A stretch of 64,000 bases of DNA from Lysinibacillus sp. BPa_S21. GTDB lineage: Bacteria > Bacillota > Bacilli > Bacillales_A > Planococcaceae. Under the pieces are notes generated by a model that did not search any database, had not been told where the DNA came from, and was given only the letters and a program-made list of their open reading frames with translations. The position numbers and the translations under genes were made by a program. The stretch is from contig NZ_JALIRS010000002.1 in assembly GCF_023337795.1 (NCBI RefSeq), positions 248,001-312,000 on the forward strand. Reading direction: 5' to 3'. How positions within the stretch are numbered: position 1 is the first letter of the stretch; every line of letters starts with the position of its first letter. Below are positions 7,956 to 19,071 of this stretch, in pieces.

Positions 7956-10859
7956 TTAATTTGTAATAGACACAGTTTTAGTAGCTATAATTTTACCGTC
8001 TTTATCATATGCTACAAATTCAATCTCATTATTAATCTTGAAGTCCTGCATGGTTTGAACTGTTTTTGTTAGCATATAGACACTATCGCTACGCTTTTTC
8101 AATTCAAATTGCACATCTCCACTTAAAGAAGGGAATCGTACATTAACCTTTGCAACATTTGAACAATTACCATCAATTCTTGCATTCATTGTAATATTGC
8201 CTTTGCGTAGAGTTACTGTCGCTTCTTCAAATAAATTTTCAGGATTCACGCAACTTGAAGACGTAGTTTTACATAAAATCGAATCAATAATTTTTTGGAA
8301 AACTTGATGTAATTGTAAGTTATCGATTGCGTGGTAGTAAGTACCACCAGTTTCAGCAGCCAGTTGCATTAAAATTGCATCATTGACTTGTGATTTTTTA
8401 CCCATACTTACAGTGTAAACCTTTACGCCTTTGTTTTTCGCATCGTTCAGTACTTTAGTCATTTTCGATTTACTTGTTTTACCATCTGATACAACAATGA
8501 TAGATTTTGAAGTTTTCGAGTCATTGGAGAATTTAGACAGTGCGATGTCTATACCCGCGAAAATATCTGTGGCACCCTTTTCTTTCGATGCTTTATACAA
8601 ATCTTTTTTCAGAACATTATCTGTACTGCCCTCTCCTAGAACAGTAGCTTTTGTATTCGTTTCAACAACAATATTATTTTTAGCCTTAATCTGATTGATG
8701 ACTTCCATCATTTTTTTACCGCGGTAATTTGTTTGGTCAGATGCTTTCATGGAAGCAGAATAATCAACTACATAAGCTACTTCTGTTGCTAAAGAACAAG
8801 AATTTTTACTGAAGTAAGGATTTGTGAAAATTTCCTTTGTAATTGTTTTATCTTTTAAATCCTTCAATATTTTTGCATAACGAGGATCTATTTGATTTAC
8901 TAATGTTGCTTCAGCTTTCGATTTTCCATAAATAACTGAGTCAAAGTACGCTACAGCTGTCCCTGGGCTTCCTGTGTTATTTAAATAATCCGAAGTATTT
9001 GTAACAAATGAAGCTGTTTTCTCAACACCATCAAATTTAATTTTTACTGTTCCTTGGTAGTCAGTAATAACTTCTCCACCTGGTCTTACTAATGTAACCA
9101 TTACCTTCGTATAACGATCTTTACCTGATGGTCTTGATGCCTCTTCCGCACTTTCTTTTAATGCTTCCACTCGTTTTTTATAGGCTTCTACTTGACCGAG
9201 CAATTTACCGCCTTGGTATTTTAATAATACTGTTCGATCATAGTTACTCAAGCTTGTGAAAATAGCATAAATTTTCATGACACTATCATAATGCTCAAGC
9301 GTCAATTTTTTTTCGTCTGGCAAATAGCCCATAAGTTGAATAATTGAACCGACTGGATTAATGTTCTCAACCTGTGAGGCAATATCATCATCAATTCCTT
9401 GAATACGATAAATCGGACGCCCATCATCTGAAATCATATACATAATTTCGATCGTATCATTAACTGAATCCTTTAAGCGTTTTTGAATGATTGTTTCAAA
9501 TAGCCAAACTGAAATATTATAGTTTTCAAACTGTAATATAGCATTTTCATAGCCTAAAGCAGGGTATTTAGTATCACTGCCACCATATTGTAGATATTTA
9601 TTTTCAACATTTCCTAGAGCATTTGTTACATTCGTTTGCTGTCCAATACTAAATAGCTTTTCGTCTGGATCAATCCAATGAACGTTCACAATATTTTCTG
9701 TAAAGAACTCTGGTAATTTTTCAAACGGTACATATGGAGGTGTGACATTTCCATTTTCGTCATCCGTGTTTTTTGGATCATACACTTGATAATCAATACG
9801 CATTTCTGGCTGAGGTGAATATCGGACATGTGCATTTAATTTTTCACCTACAAGACATTTCATAGTAGGATCTGTATTGTTAATAAGCTCAAATGAAATA
9901 GTATCACGTACAGATTTTGTTAATTTTGGTGCGATGACAATCGCAGAAACAGTTGAGCCGTCTGATTGTACATTTCGTACAGCTTCACCGGATGTATCAA
10001 CGATTTTTGCGCCATATGACGACGTTACACGGAATGTATATGACTTATCATCAGGGATTGGATCGCCATTACAAGCTTTTAAAGATACAGTAATGAGCGT
10101 TGAATCTTGGTCATTTGCGATTAAATCTGGTTTTTCAACATCAATACTTTGTAGTGCATTATTAACATACTCCGGACCAGTAAAATCATTATTATTATCC
10201 TTTGGCTCTTCGAAATCTGTGTTGGTTGAGCCCATGAAGCCTGGAGGTAATGTAATTTTATTGTTATCGCGTCCTGCTGCAGCACGTTTTAATCCTAGAA
10301 CAGCAAAGTTACCGTTTTGTACGCTTCGATATAAAAATTCAGCAATATCTCCACGAGATAGCTTTGTAGAAGGGTTGAAGTCAGCAAATGTTTTTTTACC
10401 AGTGCTTCCTGTTGAAATATCATTTGTGTATAAGTATTGAACTGCCTGCGGCTCATCCAAATCTAAGCCTTTAAATGCAGCATATACACGTGCAAATTGT
10501 CCACGTGTAACAGCCTTTGAACGATTCGCAGTTGTATAAGTACCGTTAAGCGGTAAATAAAAATCACTATAGAAATTGTAAGCTACACTGTCGTTATATG
10601 TTAATGCATAATTTCGATCAAGCTTTGCAAACATTACAACAAGCTCTCGCTCAGTTACTTGTTCATTTGGTAAAAAGTTATTAGCGCTATTCAATGAAAG
10701 TAGATCATTATCGACTGCCCATGAAATAGCTTTGTAATTACTACTATTTGTTGGTACATCGTTTATGGTTGTAGCAGCCTGCGTGACAGCTGGAGTTGCT
10801 GTCATTAAGACAAGTACGAAACAAAGTAGGGATAAAAATACTTTTTTAACATACGTCAT
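7956..10859 (-). CDS. Exported SLH-domain protein with von Willebrand A domain
   Basis: 967 residues. A signal peptide (about 1-28, ending VTQAA) is followed by three S-layer homology (SLH) type repeats between about 30 and 190 that would hold the protein on the cell wall. A long beta-rich region follows. The C-terminal third has a VWA domain with the metal-site motif DYSAS (from VVDYSASMKASD), the downstream Thr in GATDIFAG and Asp in VVSDGKTS, so the MIDAS site looks intact. VWA domains bind metal and protein ligands. The start is ATG after AAAGGACTG. It is 17 bp downstream of a second SLH gene and likely co-transcribed. The exact ligand is unknown. Confidence 0.85.
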   Translation of the reverse strand: MTYVKKVFLSLLCFVLVLMTATPAVTQAATTINDVPTNSSNYKAISWAVDNDLLSLNSANNFLPNEQVTERELVVMFAKLDRNYALTYNDSVAYNFYSDFYLPLNGTYTTANRSKAVTRGQFARVYAAFKGLDLDEPQAVQYLYTNDISTGSTGKKTFADFNPSTKLSRGDIAEFLYRSVQNGNFAVLGLKRAAAGRDNNKITLPPGFMGSTNTDFEEPKDNNNDFTGPEYVNNALQSIDVEKPDLIANDQDSTLITVSLKACNGDPIPDDKSYTFRVTSSYGAKIVDTSGEAVRNVQSDGSTVSAIVIAPKLTKSVRDTISFELINNTDPTMKCLVGEKLNAHVRYSPQPEMRIDYQVYDPKNTDDENGNVTPPYVPFEKLPEFFTENIVNVHWIDPDEKLFSIGQQTNVTNALGNVENKYLQYGGSDTKYPALGYENAILQFENYNISVWLFETIIQKRLKDSVNDTIEIMYMISDDGRPIYRIQGIDDDIASQVENINPVGSIIQLMGYLPDEKKLTLEHYDSVMKIYAIFTSLSNYDRTVLLKYQGGKLLGQVEAYKKRVEALKESAEEASRPSGKDRYTKVMVTLVRPGGEVITDYQGTVKIKFDGVEKTASFVTNTSDYLNNTGSPGTAVAYFDSVIYGKSKAEATLVNQIDPRYAKILKDLKDKTITKEIFTNPYFSKNSCSLATEVAYVVDYSASMKASDQTNYRGKKMMEVINQIKAKNNIVVETNTKATVLGEGSTDNVLKKDLYKASKEKGATDIFAGIDIALSKFSNDSKTSKSIIVVSDGKTSKSKMTKVLNDAKNKGVKVYTVSMGKKSQVNDAILMQLAAETGGTYYHAIDNLQLHQVFQKIIDSILCKTTSSSCVNPENLFEEATVTLRKGNITMNARIDGNCSNVAKVNVRFPSLSGDVQFELKKRSDSVYMLTKTVQTMQDFKINNEIEFVAYDKDGKIIATKTVSITN

Positions 10860-10876
10860 TTTTTTCAGTCCTTTCT

Positions 10877-12331
10877 TTAATTAAAGAACAATATGTCATC
10901 TCGATAGTTTTGTTTTAAGTCGCTTTCTAAATAATTTAAGAAACGTTCTAGTACTACTGATGCTTGTGCTCGCGTTAATGGTTGATTTGGATTAAATCGA
11001 CCTGTTACAGGGTCACCAGTCATTAAGCCTAACTCATTGACAATGTATATTCCGTCTTTTGAATAACTCGGAATTTGCGCATCATCCTTAAACTTCGTCA
11101 CATAGCCTGGATCCGGCGCCTTGTTTTCTAGCCCTAATGCGCGTACAAATATCGTAGCTGCTTGTGCTCGAGTAATTTGATTATTTGGTTTGAAATACTC
11201 TGGCGTTACACCTTTAATGATTCCTTTTTTATAGGCAGATTCAATGTAGGCATAGTCTTTTACCGTACGTTTAACATCTTTAAAAATACTAGTTGTTGAT
11301 GTCGACTTTTTCGGTTTCGTTTCTTCCATAACACGTAGGTCAACTGCCTTACCAATCGCTATTGTAAAGTCAATACGCTTCATAGGGGTATTTGGTGAGA
11401 AGAAGTTACTTGCATCAGAGTAAATACCTAAAGAATATAATTTTTCAATAGCGTCTTTCGCATAATGTTTTGATAAATCGCGGAACTTAGGAATGATTAA
11501 ACGTTCAATTGTCGGCATGTATTCTTTATCTAAATCAAGAGTACCTTTTTGCCCTGAGGCTAAATCATACGTATATTCAGAAATAACATCCTTTTCACTT
11601 ACTACCGCATATCCACCATCAAAGCTCCCTAAACTTCCTAGGTTTTCTTCATAGTTTAATACACGAGATTTGCTTGTAGATAAACGATTTTTCACATGGC
11701 TTGTCTTACCATCGCTAAAATTATAAACAGCTTCTGTAATTTGTGTTTCTGTTGCTCCCCAGAAATTTTCATAGCCCGCATGACGACTATCTGTTTCAAT
11801 TGTTACAGTATTTTGGACGGTATTTTTTCCAGTTCCAGTTTGATAGGCATATGTTTTTCTCGAAATTACATTACCTGAGTAATAATCTGAGGCTGCTCGA
11901 TTATCTGTCACTGTCCCTTGTGAAAATTGGTAATCTACCAATGTATATGTTGTTTTCCCAACAACAATTTTCTCAGTATACTTTTTTACTACACCATTCG
12001 ATGTTTTTTGACCAATCGTATCATAATTCACAACATCTGATTCATAAGCAATATTTCGAGTCAGTGTAGCACCGTTACTTGCTGTTAGCTTTACATTATG
12101 TGTTTCAGTTAACTTTCCTTTGGATTCTTTTTGTGTAATTTTGATGTCTTTACTAGTGCCTTTAAATATAATGGGTGTTCCTGTAATGAAAACAGCTTCC
12201 TCATATGTATATTCATTTTTTACAGCACCTGTTGTTTCTAATGAAGCAGCTGATGCATTTTCTGGGGTAGTAGCTCCAATAACAAATACAGCAAGCACTA
12301 CTAACATTATTTTAAATAAATGTTTTCGCAT
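10877..12331 (-). CDS. Exported SLH-domain surface protein
   Basis: 484 residues from the chosen ATG, which has AGAGGG about 12 bases upstream; a longer frame to 12385 lacks a ribosome site and would put 18 residues before the signal peptide. The signal peptide is MRKHLFKIMLVVLAVFVIGA, with cleavage likely near ASAAS. The middle is a novel Thr/Lys-rich region without recognised domains. The last 180 residues hold three SLH repeats (FRDLSKHYAKDAIEKLYSLG, then YFKPNNQITRAQAATIFVRA, then FNPNQPLTRAQASVVLERFL). The gene lies directly upstream of the VWA/SLH gene on the same strand, suggesting a two-gene surface-protein operon. Confidence 0.85.
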   Translation of the reverse strand: MRKHLFKIMLVVLAVFVIGATTPENASAASLETTGAVKNEYTYEEAVFITGTPIIFKGTSKDIKITQKESKGKLTETHNVKLTASNGATLTRNIAYESDVVNYDTIGQKTSNGVVKKYTEKIVVGKTTYTLVDYQFSQGTVTDNRAASDYYSGNVISRKTYAYQTGTGKNTVQNTVTIETDSRHAGYENFWGATETQITEAVYNFSDGKTSHVKNRLSTSKSRVLNYEENLGSLGSFDGGYAVVSEKDVISEYTYDLASGQKGTLDLDKEYMPTIERLIIPKFRDLSKHYAKDAIEKLYSLGIYSDASNFFSPNTPMKRIDFTIAIGKAVDLRVMEETKPKKSTSTTSIFKDVKRTVKDYAYIESAYKKGIIKGVTPEYFKPNNQITRAQAATIFVRALGLENKAPDPGYVTKFKDDAQIPSYSKDGIYIVNELGLMTGDPVTGRFNPNQPLTRAQASVVLERFLNYLESDLKQNYRDDILFFN

Positions 12332-12440
12332 TCTTTTTTTGTCCCTCTCTTTCATTCCAGACATATCCGCATCTGGAGCTATCAATACAAGATCACATAA
12401 TAATCTTGTGGTAGGTAACCGTTTTTGGACTTACATAAGC

Positions 12441-12467
12441 AAAAAAACCTTTGAAAAAATAAAGGTT
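12441..12467 (-). terminator. Terminator after the 553-residue exported protein gene
   Basis: On the minus strand AACCTTT pairs with AAAGGTT across an eight-base loop and is followed by seven T. It separates the upstream exported protein gene from the SLH operon. Confidence 0.6.
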
Positions 12468-12539
12468 AAAATCTGCTCGTCTTCTACTCATATGGCAACA
12501 TTTTTTCATACTCGCAGAAGACTCGCAAATTATATTTTA

Positions 12540-14201
12540 TCAATCAACTAATATTAAATGAGCTTTGACAAAACGATCTGATAATACTACTAAACGATCA
12601 GAAGGTTTTAAATCAGATGCTTGTATTACTTTGCCTGCTTTAATAATTGTAGATTGATCAATATTCATATCAATCATTTCACCAGCTTCATACCAACGAC
12701 CATTTTGCCATTGACTAACACTCTTCACATTAATGACAGCAGGGTATTTCGATTTAACTGACTGTAATTTACCAGTTAACATTAATGGTGCAACAGGCTT
12801 AGCTTTATGAAGAATATGAACGGCCTGTACATGACCATCCTTCACATAGAAGTATCCATATTCGCCTTCATATAAATGAAGCTCCGTATCAGGCATGACA
12901 TTAAATGTTTTGTTACCGTCATCTACTATTGCCTTTGTTGAATTACTAACAGATAGTACAGTACCCTCTGTTTTCTTGAAGACATTTGACTCAATCTTCA
13001 TCGCATCATCAACTTCAATTAAATAGCCATCTGCTTGTGATAAACGTCCATAATATAAATCATGACCCGCTAAGTTTGGTGACATAAAGCTATCACTTGT
13101 TACTTGTACAACTTGAGCATAATGATTACGTGCAGCACCGTCTGCAATAACAAAGGCCGTACCATAAGCTAATAAGCCAGTAGGTTCAATTAAACGACCA
13201 TTTCTAATTAAAATTGTTCCATTGTGGAAGTATACTGTACCTGCAGATTTAAGTTTTAATAATTGATATTGAGTATCTACAGAAAGCATAGGCTCATAGT
13301 AGGTACGCTCATTGTTTTTCAATACAACAATCTTTTCAATCACTTCTTTACCAAATTGTTTAACTGTTGCATAATACGCTTCACTGCCAATGTAATTTTT
13401 CAATTGGCCTTTATCAATTTTTGCGTTTCCAACATATATCGGAACTTTCGATGAAAAATTCATCGTTGACAAAGCCGTTGTTGTATCAGAACCAAACTGC
13501 CAATTTATAAAAGCATGTTGATTTTTAACAGTTAGTTTATTTGCATTGGCATTAACCGTCTGTATCTCACCTTTATATAGGTTTTCAACTAATGTACCCG
13601 TCTCACTAATCTCTATTTTTGTGACGATTGATGAGTTTCGATTTTTAAGGCTAAGTTTAACGCGATCCCCAACATATAATGAGCTAATATCAACAGCTGA
13701 GGAGTTTTTTTGGTAGCTTGTATCTTTATTGATATAGTAGGTTGTTTCTTCTCCAATATCTGGCTTCAACATAATAAACAGGCCATTTGGATCAATACTT
13801 GTTACTACTCCGGCAAGTATTTTAGTATTTTGTACTATTGGAGATTCTGTTTCATTTGTCAGATTAGACGTACCTCGAAGCTCAACAACGCTTCGAAGAG
13901 AAATATCCGCTTCTACTTTCATACCCATCTTAAAGCCCTCGATTGTTGTCACTGTATTATTAATATACAGGCGGGCATTATCATTTATATTGTATGTAAC
14001 TTGACGACCACTTTCATTTTGCAAAGTAATTTTACTAAGCTTTTTTTCTATTACTCCATTTTTAGAATTTGCATATTCTGAAAATGTTACATCAACAAAG
14101 GTTCCAGTCACCATCTGAGCTGCATGAGCTGTTTGATTTGATGAAAATCCGAGAACTGTTAGTAACAAAATCATTAGTATGTATGGAATCTTCTTCAACA
14201 A
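12540..14201 (-). CDS. Exported protein of repeated small beta domains, function unknown
   Basis: 553 residues with a signal peptide (about 1-27, MLKKIPYILMILLLTVLGFS to HAAQM). The rest seems to be several copies of a roughly 70-residue beta module. Each copy has a line like ITLQNESGRQVTYNINDNA followed by GMKVEADISLRSVVEL, or SSLYVGDRVKLSLKNRNSSI, which resembles the DUF5666/OB-like exported modules of Firmicutes. No SLH repeats, sorting signal or catalytic motif was found. A hairpin (CAATAGTA/TACTATTG, 14231-14251) lies about 30 bp upstream and may be an operator. The gene is on the same strand as the SLH pair but a terminator separates them. Confidence 0.8.
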   Translation of the reverse strand: MLKKIPYILMILLLTVLGFSSNQTAHAAQMVTGTFVDVTFSEYANSKNGVIEKKLSKITLQNESGRQVTYNINDNARLYINNTVTTIEGFKMGMKVEADISLRSVVELRGTSNLTNETESPIVQNTKILAGVVTSIDPNGLFIMLKPDIGEETTYYINKDTSYQKNSSAVDISSLYVGDRVKLSLKNRNSSIVTKIEISETGTLVENLYKGEIQTVNANANKLTVKNQHAFINWQFGSDTTTALSTMNFSSKVPIYVGNAKIDKGQLKNYIGSEAYYATVKQFGKEVIEKIVVLKNNERTYYEPMLSVDTQYQLLKLKSAGTVYFHNGTILIRNGRLIEPTGLLAYGTAFVIADGAARNHYAQVVQVTSDSFMSPNLAGHDLYYGRLSQADGYLIEVDDAMKIESNVFKKTEGTVLSVSNSTKAIVDDGNKTFNVMPDTELHLYEGEYGYFYVKDGHVQAVHILHKAKPVAPLMLTGKLQSVKSKYPAVINVKSVSQWQNGRWYEAGEMIDMNIDQSTIIKAGKVIQASDLKPSDRLVVLSDRFVKAHLILVD

Positions 14202-14329
14202 ATCCCGCCTCCTTAAAAATTGTTATTAATCAATAGTATATCGTACTATTGGTAGTTTTTCCTATTTAAAAAGTTACATTTTAGTGCTTTTAGTTTCTTT
14301 TCAAATCTACCATTAGACACAAAGATAGA

Positions 14330-14355
14330 GGTAGCTTACAATTTCAAGCTACCTT
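14330..14355 (-). terminator. Hairpin after the yjfB-like gene
   Basis: AGGTAGCTT and AAGCTACCT form a nine-bp stem with an eight-base loop directly beyond the stop of the YjfB-like gene. The T-tract is weak. Confidence 0.5.
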
Positions 14356-14362
14356 TGCTTTA

Positions 14363-14536
14363 TCATACTTGAACGTCAATTGTATGTCCTGCTGTCGGAT
14401 GTGGAGCATCTAACATTTCAACTAATTGTTCTGTATTTTGCTGTTGCATCTCCATTGCCTGTTTCGTTACAGCTAGAGATACATTTTGCATTAAACTTGC
14501 TTGATTCATTGCCATCGATAAAGCTGCAATATCCAT
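14363..14536 (-). CDS. YjfB-family small protein
   Basis: A 57-residue gene with AGGAGGTGG just upstream of its ATG. The sequence begins MDIAALSMAMNQASLMQNVS, continues LAVTKQAMEMQQQNTEQLVE and ends TIDVQV, matching the YjfB family of small helical proteins annotated as putative motility proteins in Bacillus. The biochemical role is not known. It stands alone, bounded by hairpins on both sides. Confidence 0.75.
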   Translation of the reverse strand: MDIAALSMAMNQASLMQNVSLAVTKQAMEMQQQNTEQLVEMLDAPHPTAGHTIDVQV

Positions 14537-14610
14537 TTAGTCCACCTCCTAATTCATTTATCGGTCAGTTGTTTCATTCATCAAGCGTTTCCCCTAATAT
14601 TTTTAATAAA

Positions 14611-14655
14611 AAAAAACATCTACTGTCCTAAATAATAGACTCAATAGATGTTTTT
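14611..14655 (-). terminator. Terminator after engB
   Basis: ACATCTA and TAGATGT form a stem around a 23-base loop, with A-runs and T-runs on both sides, four bases from the engB stop. It would end the lon-engB transcript. Confidence 0.65.
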
Positions 14656-14658
14656 TTA

Positions 14659-15240
14659 TTACATTTTATTTTCGATCGTACGCCAAGCTTCTTCAAAACC
14701 AATTCCTTTTTCCGAAGAAAAAACAATAAGCGGATCATTTTTTTCCATATCCAGTGTTTCTTTTACCACTTTTTTATGCTTATCCCATTTACCTTTTGGG
14801 ATTTTATCTGCTTTTGTTGCAATGACAATACAAGGAATATTGTAATGCTTTAAAAAATCATACATCATGCGATCATCAGCTGTAGGAGGATGACGTAAAT
14901 CAACAATTTGTACGACTGCCTTTAATTCATTGCGCCCTGTAATGTAACGCTCAATCATTTTCCCCCATGCTTCACGCTCAGTCTTTGAAACCTTTGCATA
15001 ACCATACCCCGGAACGTCCACAAAAAACAATTGCTCTTCAATTTTGTAAAAATTAAGTGTTTGTGTTTTTCCGGGCTTAGAAGAAATACGCGCTAAAGCT
15101 TTACGACCGATCATTCGGTTGATAAATGAGGATTTTCCCACATTTGAACGACCGGCTAGCGCAAATTCTGGCAGTCCATCTTCTGGATATTGGTCTGGTC
15201 TTACAGCACTTATGACCATTTCTACGTTATGGACTTTCAT
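14659..15240 (-). CDS. engB: Ribosome-biogenesis GTPase EngB (YsxC/YihA)
   Basis: 193 residues from ATG 15240, which has GGAGG ten bases upstream; an in-frame ATG at 15267 would overlap the end of lon and lacks a ribosome site. GTPase motifs are all present: G1 [10 protein letters not shown]3 DVPGYG, G4 TKADK, G5 SSEKG. EngB is an essential GTPase needed for 50S subunit maturation. It follows lon by four bases, the usual Bacillus order. In B. subtilis ysxD and hemA come next; here a YjfB-like gene and surface-protein genes follow. Confidence 0.96.
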   Translation of the reverse strand: MKVHNVEMVISAVRPDQYPEDGLPEFALAGRSNVGKSSFINRMIGRKALARISSKPGKTQTLNFYKIEEQLFFVDVPGYGYAKVSKTEREAWGKMIERYITGRNELKAVVQIVDLRHPPTADDRMMYDFLKHYNIPCIVIATKADKIPKGKWDKHKKVVKETLDMEKNDPLIVFSSEKGIGFEEAWRTIENKM

Positions 15241-15244
15241 TTTC

Positions 15245-17569
15245 TTATAAACCTCCGTCCAGTGCATGGGCTAATACTTCATCAGCCGATGACACTAGTT
15301 TAAATGTTAGTTGTTCGCGTACACTTTCAGGAATATCCTCAATATCTCGCTCATTATCTTTCGGACAAATAATTGTCGTTAAGCCCGCTCGATGCGCACT
15401 GAGTGTTTTTTCCTTTAAGCCACCAATTGGCAGTACACGCCCGCGTAATGTAATTTCACCTGTCATGCCGACTTCACGGCGTATTGGACGGTGTAAAATT
15501 GCAGAAACAATTGCGGTTGCCATCGTAATACCTGCGGAAGGCCCATCTTTCGGCACAGCTCCTTCAGGAACGTGAATATGAATATCATGTGTTTCAAAAT
15601 ATTCTGCATCCACTTTTAGATCGTCCATTTTTGTACGGACGTACGATAAAGCTGTTTGAGCAGATTCCTTCATAACATCGCCTAACTTCCCAGTTAACTG
15701 CAATTTTCCTTTACCAGGTGTTAATGATACCTCAATTTGTAATGTATCACCACCCACAGTTGTATAGGCAAGTCCAGTAGCTACACCGATTTGATTTTCC
15801 TCTTCTGCTTGTCCATATCTGAAACGGTGTTTTCCGAGTAATTCCTCTAACGATTTCGAGCTTACTGTTACTCGCTTTTTCTCACCGGAAACGATGATTT
15901 TAGCGACTTTACGACATAAGGTTGCAATTTGACGCTCTAGTCCTCGAACACCTGCTTCACGCGTATAATAACGGATGATATCCATTACTGCTTCATCTTT
16001 TATAATAACTTGTGTTTTTTTCAAGCCATGCTCTTTTAATTGTTTTGGTATTAAATGATTTTTCATAATTTGCTCTTTTTCAATTTCTGTATAACCAGCA
16101 ATTGAGATCACTTCCATACGATCTAGTAACGGCCCAGGAATTGTACTTAAATCATTGGCAGTTGCTATAAACAATACATTTGATAAATCATAAGGTTCTT
16201 CGATGTAATGATCACTAAATGTATTATTTTGAGCTGGGTCTAAAACTTCCAGCATTGCTGCTGCTGGATCTCCTCTAAAATCATTAGACATTTTATCAAT
16301 TTCATCAAGAAGGAATACAGGATTAATTGTCCCTGCCTTTTTCATCCCTTGGATAATACGACCTGGCATTGCTCCAACATACGTACGTCGATGACCACGA
16401 ATTTCCGATTCGTCACGTACGCCACCTAATGAAATACGGATAAATTTGCGATCCAAGCTTTCTGCAATGGATCGAGCTAATGATGTTTTACCTACACCTG
16501 GAGGGCCAGCTAAACAAAGTATTGGTCCACGTAACGAATTTTTCAACTGACGTACAGCTAAATATTCTAATATACGTTCTTTTACTTTTTCTAATCCGTC
16601 ATGATCACGATTTAAAATGTTCTCTGCATGTTCGATACTCATGCGATCTTCAGTCGCATTTGTCCATGGTAGTGATATAATCCAATCAATATAGTTTCGG
16701 ATGACACCGCTCTCTGCACTAGCTGCTGGGATCTTCTCGTATCGATCCAACTCTTTAAGCACTACTTCTTCCGTTGTTTCAGGCAAACCTATTTCGTTAA
16801 TACGTTTACGTAATTCAGCTACTTCGCCAGTTTTTCCTTCACGATCTCCTAGCTCCGTTTGAATAGCTTTCATTTGTTCACGTAAATAATATTCCTTTTG
16901 CGTACGCTCCATCGATTGCTTAACTTTTGTATTAATTTTCTTCTCTAGCTCAAGTACTTCTTGCTCGTCATGTAAGCGAATAATTAAATGGTCTAAACGT
17001 TTCTTCACACTAAATATTTCCAACACTTCTTGTTTATCTGCAATCTTAAACGGTAAATGCGATGCAATGATGTCTGCTAAACGACCTGGTTCTTCAATGT
17101 CTGCCACAGTACTAATGGTTTCAGATGTAATCTTATTGGAGGATTTTGCGTATCTTTCAAAATACGTTAACAACGTACGCATTAAAGCCTGTGTTTCAAC
17201 ATCTTTACCATTTGTTTCCTCTTTAACATCAATGTCAACCATCGTATATTTTTCTAATGCCTGATAATTAGACCATGTTGCACGCGCTACACCTTCCACT
17301 AATATACGCAGTGTTCCATTCGGTAATTTTAGCATCTGTTTGACATATGCCATCGTACCAACTGAATATAGATCTTGCTCATCAGGCTGTTCATCATGAA
17401 CTTCTTTTTGTGTTACTAATAATATCAATTGGTCCTCTAACATTGCTTGTTCTAGCGCCGCTACAGAACGATTTCTACCCACATCAATATGTAACACCAT
17501 CGACGGGTAAACTAAAAGTCCACGTAAAGGCAATAATGGTACATTTGTTGTTTTTTGTATTGTCACCAT
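15245..17569 (-). CDS. lon: ATP-dependent protease Lon (LonA)
   Basis: 774 residues from ATG 17569. GGAGGTGA sits eight bases upstream, so the in-frame ATG at 17611 was rejected. Domains in order are: LON substrate-binding N-domain ([20 protein letters not shown]), coiled middle, AAA+ module (Walker A GPPGVGKT, Walker B FLLDEIDK), and a C-terminal Ser-Lys protease with catalytic Ser in PKDGPSAGI and Lys in GGLKEK. Lon degrades misfolded and regulatory proteins in the cytosol. It lies between clpX and engB; the membrane-bound paralog lonB, present here in B. subtilis, is absent. Confidence 0.97.
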   Translation of the reverse strand: MVTIQKTTNVPLLPLRGLLVYPSMVLHIDVGRNRSVAALEQAMLEDQLILLVTQKEVHDEQPDEQDLYSVGTMAYVKQMLKLPNGTLRILVEGVARATWSNYQALEKYTMVDIDVKEETNGKDVETQALMRTLLTYFERYAKSSNKITSETISTVADIEEPGRLADIIASHLPFKIADKQEVLEIFSVKKRLDHLIIRLHDEQEVLELEKKINTKVKQSMERTQKEYYLREQMKAIQTELGDREGKTGEVAELRKRINEIGLPETTEEVVLKELDRYEKIPAASAESGVIRNYIDWIISLPWTNATEDRMSIEHAENILNRDHDGLEKVKERILEYLAVRQLKNSLRGPILCLAGPPGVGKTSLARSIAESLDRKFIRISLGGVRDESEIRGHRRTYVGAMPGRIIQGMKKAGTINPVFLLDEIDKMSNDFRGDPAAAMLEVLDPAQNNTFSDHYIEEPYDLSNVLFIATANDLSTIPGPLLDRMEVISIAGYTEIEKEQIMKNHLIPKQLKEHGLKKTQVIIKDEAVMDIIRYYTREAGVRGLERQIATLCRKVAKIIVSGEKKRVTVSSKSLEELLGKHRFRYGQAEEENQIGVATGLAYTTVGGDTLQIEVSLTPGKGKLQLTGKLGDVMKESAQTALSYVRTKMDDLKVDAEYFETHDIHIHVPEGAVPKDGPSAGITMATAIVSAILHRPIRREVGMTGEITLRGRVLPIGGLKEKTLSAHRAGLTTIICPKDNERDIEDIPESVREQLTFKLVSSADEVLAHALDGGL

Positions 17570-17710
17570 GCGGGTATTCACCTCCGTTAAAATTTTCTTA
17601 TTCACTCCCACGCTACTAGTATGTGTCTAAAAAGCTGATTCACACTAGTTAATCAATTGAGCCAAAAATTTCATCTAACTACAGTGGGCTTTATGTATGA
17701 ATGAATAAAA

Positions 17711-17758
17711 AGCTGACTATCGATATGTGCGAATATTGCACAATCGAAGTCAGCTAAA
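17711..17758 (-). terminator. Terminator after clpX
   Basis: AGCTGACT and AGTCAGCT form a stem extended by TCGAT/ATCGA and an inner TGC/GCA pairing. On the minus strand the T-run TTTTTATTC follows. It lies between the clpX stop and the lon start. Confidence 0.75.
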
Positions 17759-17799
17759 TTACTCTTTATCCCATAACAATAGACTTCCACGTCTGTTCG

Positions 17800-19071
17800 T
17801 TATGCTGAAGTTTTTGTGTCGCTACCTTCATCGAGTTCAGTGCCATCTTCAAGAAGCAATTTCGGTTTTTCTTTATCCGTAATTGTTTTTGCCGTAATGA
17901 TACATTTTTTCACATCTTCGCGTGAAGGTAGTTCGTACATTACTTCAAGCATTGTTGACTCAATAATTGAACGAAGACCGCGTGCACCTGTTTTTCGTTC
18001 AATTGCTTCTTTTGCAATTTCAGAAAGAGCACCTTCATCAAACTCAAGCTCAACACCATCTAGTTCAAGCATTTTTTGATATTGCTTAGCTAGTGCATTT
18101 TTAGGCTCAGTTAAAATTTGTACAAGCGCAGCCTCGTTTAATTGTTCTAGACTTGCAAGTACTGGTAATCGACCGATGAATTCTGGAATTAGACCAAATT
18201 TCAACAAATCCTCTGGAATCAGCTTTGCCATAATTGAGCTTTCATCCATATCAATTTTGTTTGGATCTGAACCGAAGCCAATTACTTTTTCACCCTGACG
18301 ACGTTTAATAATGGATTCTATTCCATCAAATGCTCCGCCTACAATAAATAAGATGTTTGTCGTATCGATTTGTAAAAACTCTTGGTGAGGATGCTTACGA
18401 CCACCTTGAGGTGGAACACTTGCAACAGTTCCTTCTAAAATTTTTAGAAGCGCTTGTTGTACGCCTTCACCAGAAACATCACGTGTAATAGATGGATTTT
18501 CAGATTTGCGTGCAACTTTATCGATTTCATCAATATAGATGATTCCTTTTTCAGCACGCTCGATATCGTAATCTGCGGATTGAATTAATTTTAATAAGAT
18601 ATTTTCAACGTCCTCACCAACATAGCCAGCTTCTGTAAGTGAAGTAGCATCTGCAATTGCAAAAGGAACGTTTAATATACGTGCCAATGTTTGGGCCAAT
18701 AAAGTTTTACCGCTACCAGTTGGGCCGATTAACACAATGTTCGATTTTGCTAATTCTACATCATCAATTTTACTATTCGTATTAATGCGTTTGTAGTGAT
18801 TGTAAACCGCAACTGCTAAAGCTTTTTTAGCACGTTCTTGTCCGATTACATAGTCATCTAAAATCGTTAAGATTTCTTTCGGTTTTGGAATATCTTGGAA
18901 TTCAATTTCTTCTTCAACGCCCAGTTCCTCTACAACGATTTCTGAACAAAGCTCGATACATTCATCACAAATATAAACACCAGGACCTGCCACTAATTTA
19001 CGTACCTGTTCTTGTGGTTTTCCACAGAATGAGCATTTTAAATTGCCTTTTTCATCATTAAATTTGAACAA
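17800..19071 (-). CDS. clpX: ATP-dependent Clp protease unfoldase subunit ClpX
   Basis: 423 residues. The N-terminal zinc-binding domain has Cys13/Cys16 and Cys35/Cys38 (CSFC, CDEC). The AAA+ module has Walker A GPTGSGKT, Walker B IYIDEID, the GYVG pore loop, the RKH loop (GGRKHPHQ) and the ClpP-docking IGF loop (KVIGFGSD). ClpX unfolds tagged substrates and feeds them to ClpP. The start is TTG at 19071 with GGGGTG upstream. It follows tig at 742 bp, much farther than usual in Bacillus. Confidence 0.97.
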   Translation of the reverse strand: MFKFNDEKGNLKCSFCGKPQEQVRKLVAGPGVYICDECIELCSEIVVEELGVEEEIEFQDIPKPKEILTILDDYVIGQERAKKALAVAVYNHYKRINTNSKIDDVELAKSNIVLIGPTGSGKTLLAQTLARILNVPFAIADATSLTEAGYVGEDVENILLKLIQSADYDIERAEKGIIYIDEIDKVARKSENPSITRDVSGEGVQQALLKILEGTVASVPPQGGRKHPHQEFLQIDTTNILFIVGGAFDGIESIIKRRQGEKVIGFGSDPNKIDMDESSIMAKLIPEDLLKFGLIPEFIGRLPVLASLEQLNEAALVQILTEPKNALAKQYQKMLELDGVELEFDEGALSEIAKEAIERKTGARGLRSIIESTMLEVMYELPSREDVKKCIITAKTITDKEKPKLLLEDGTELDEGSDTKTSA

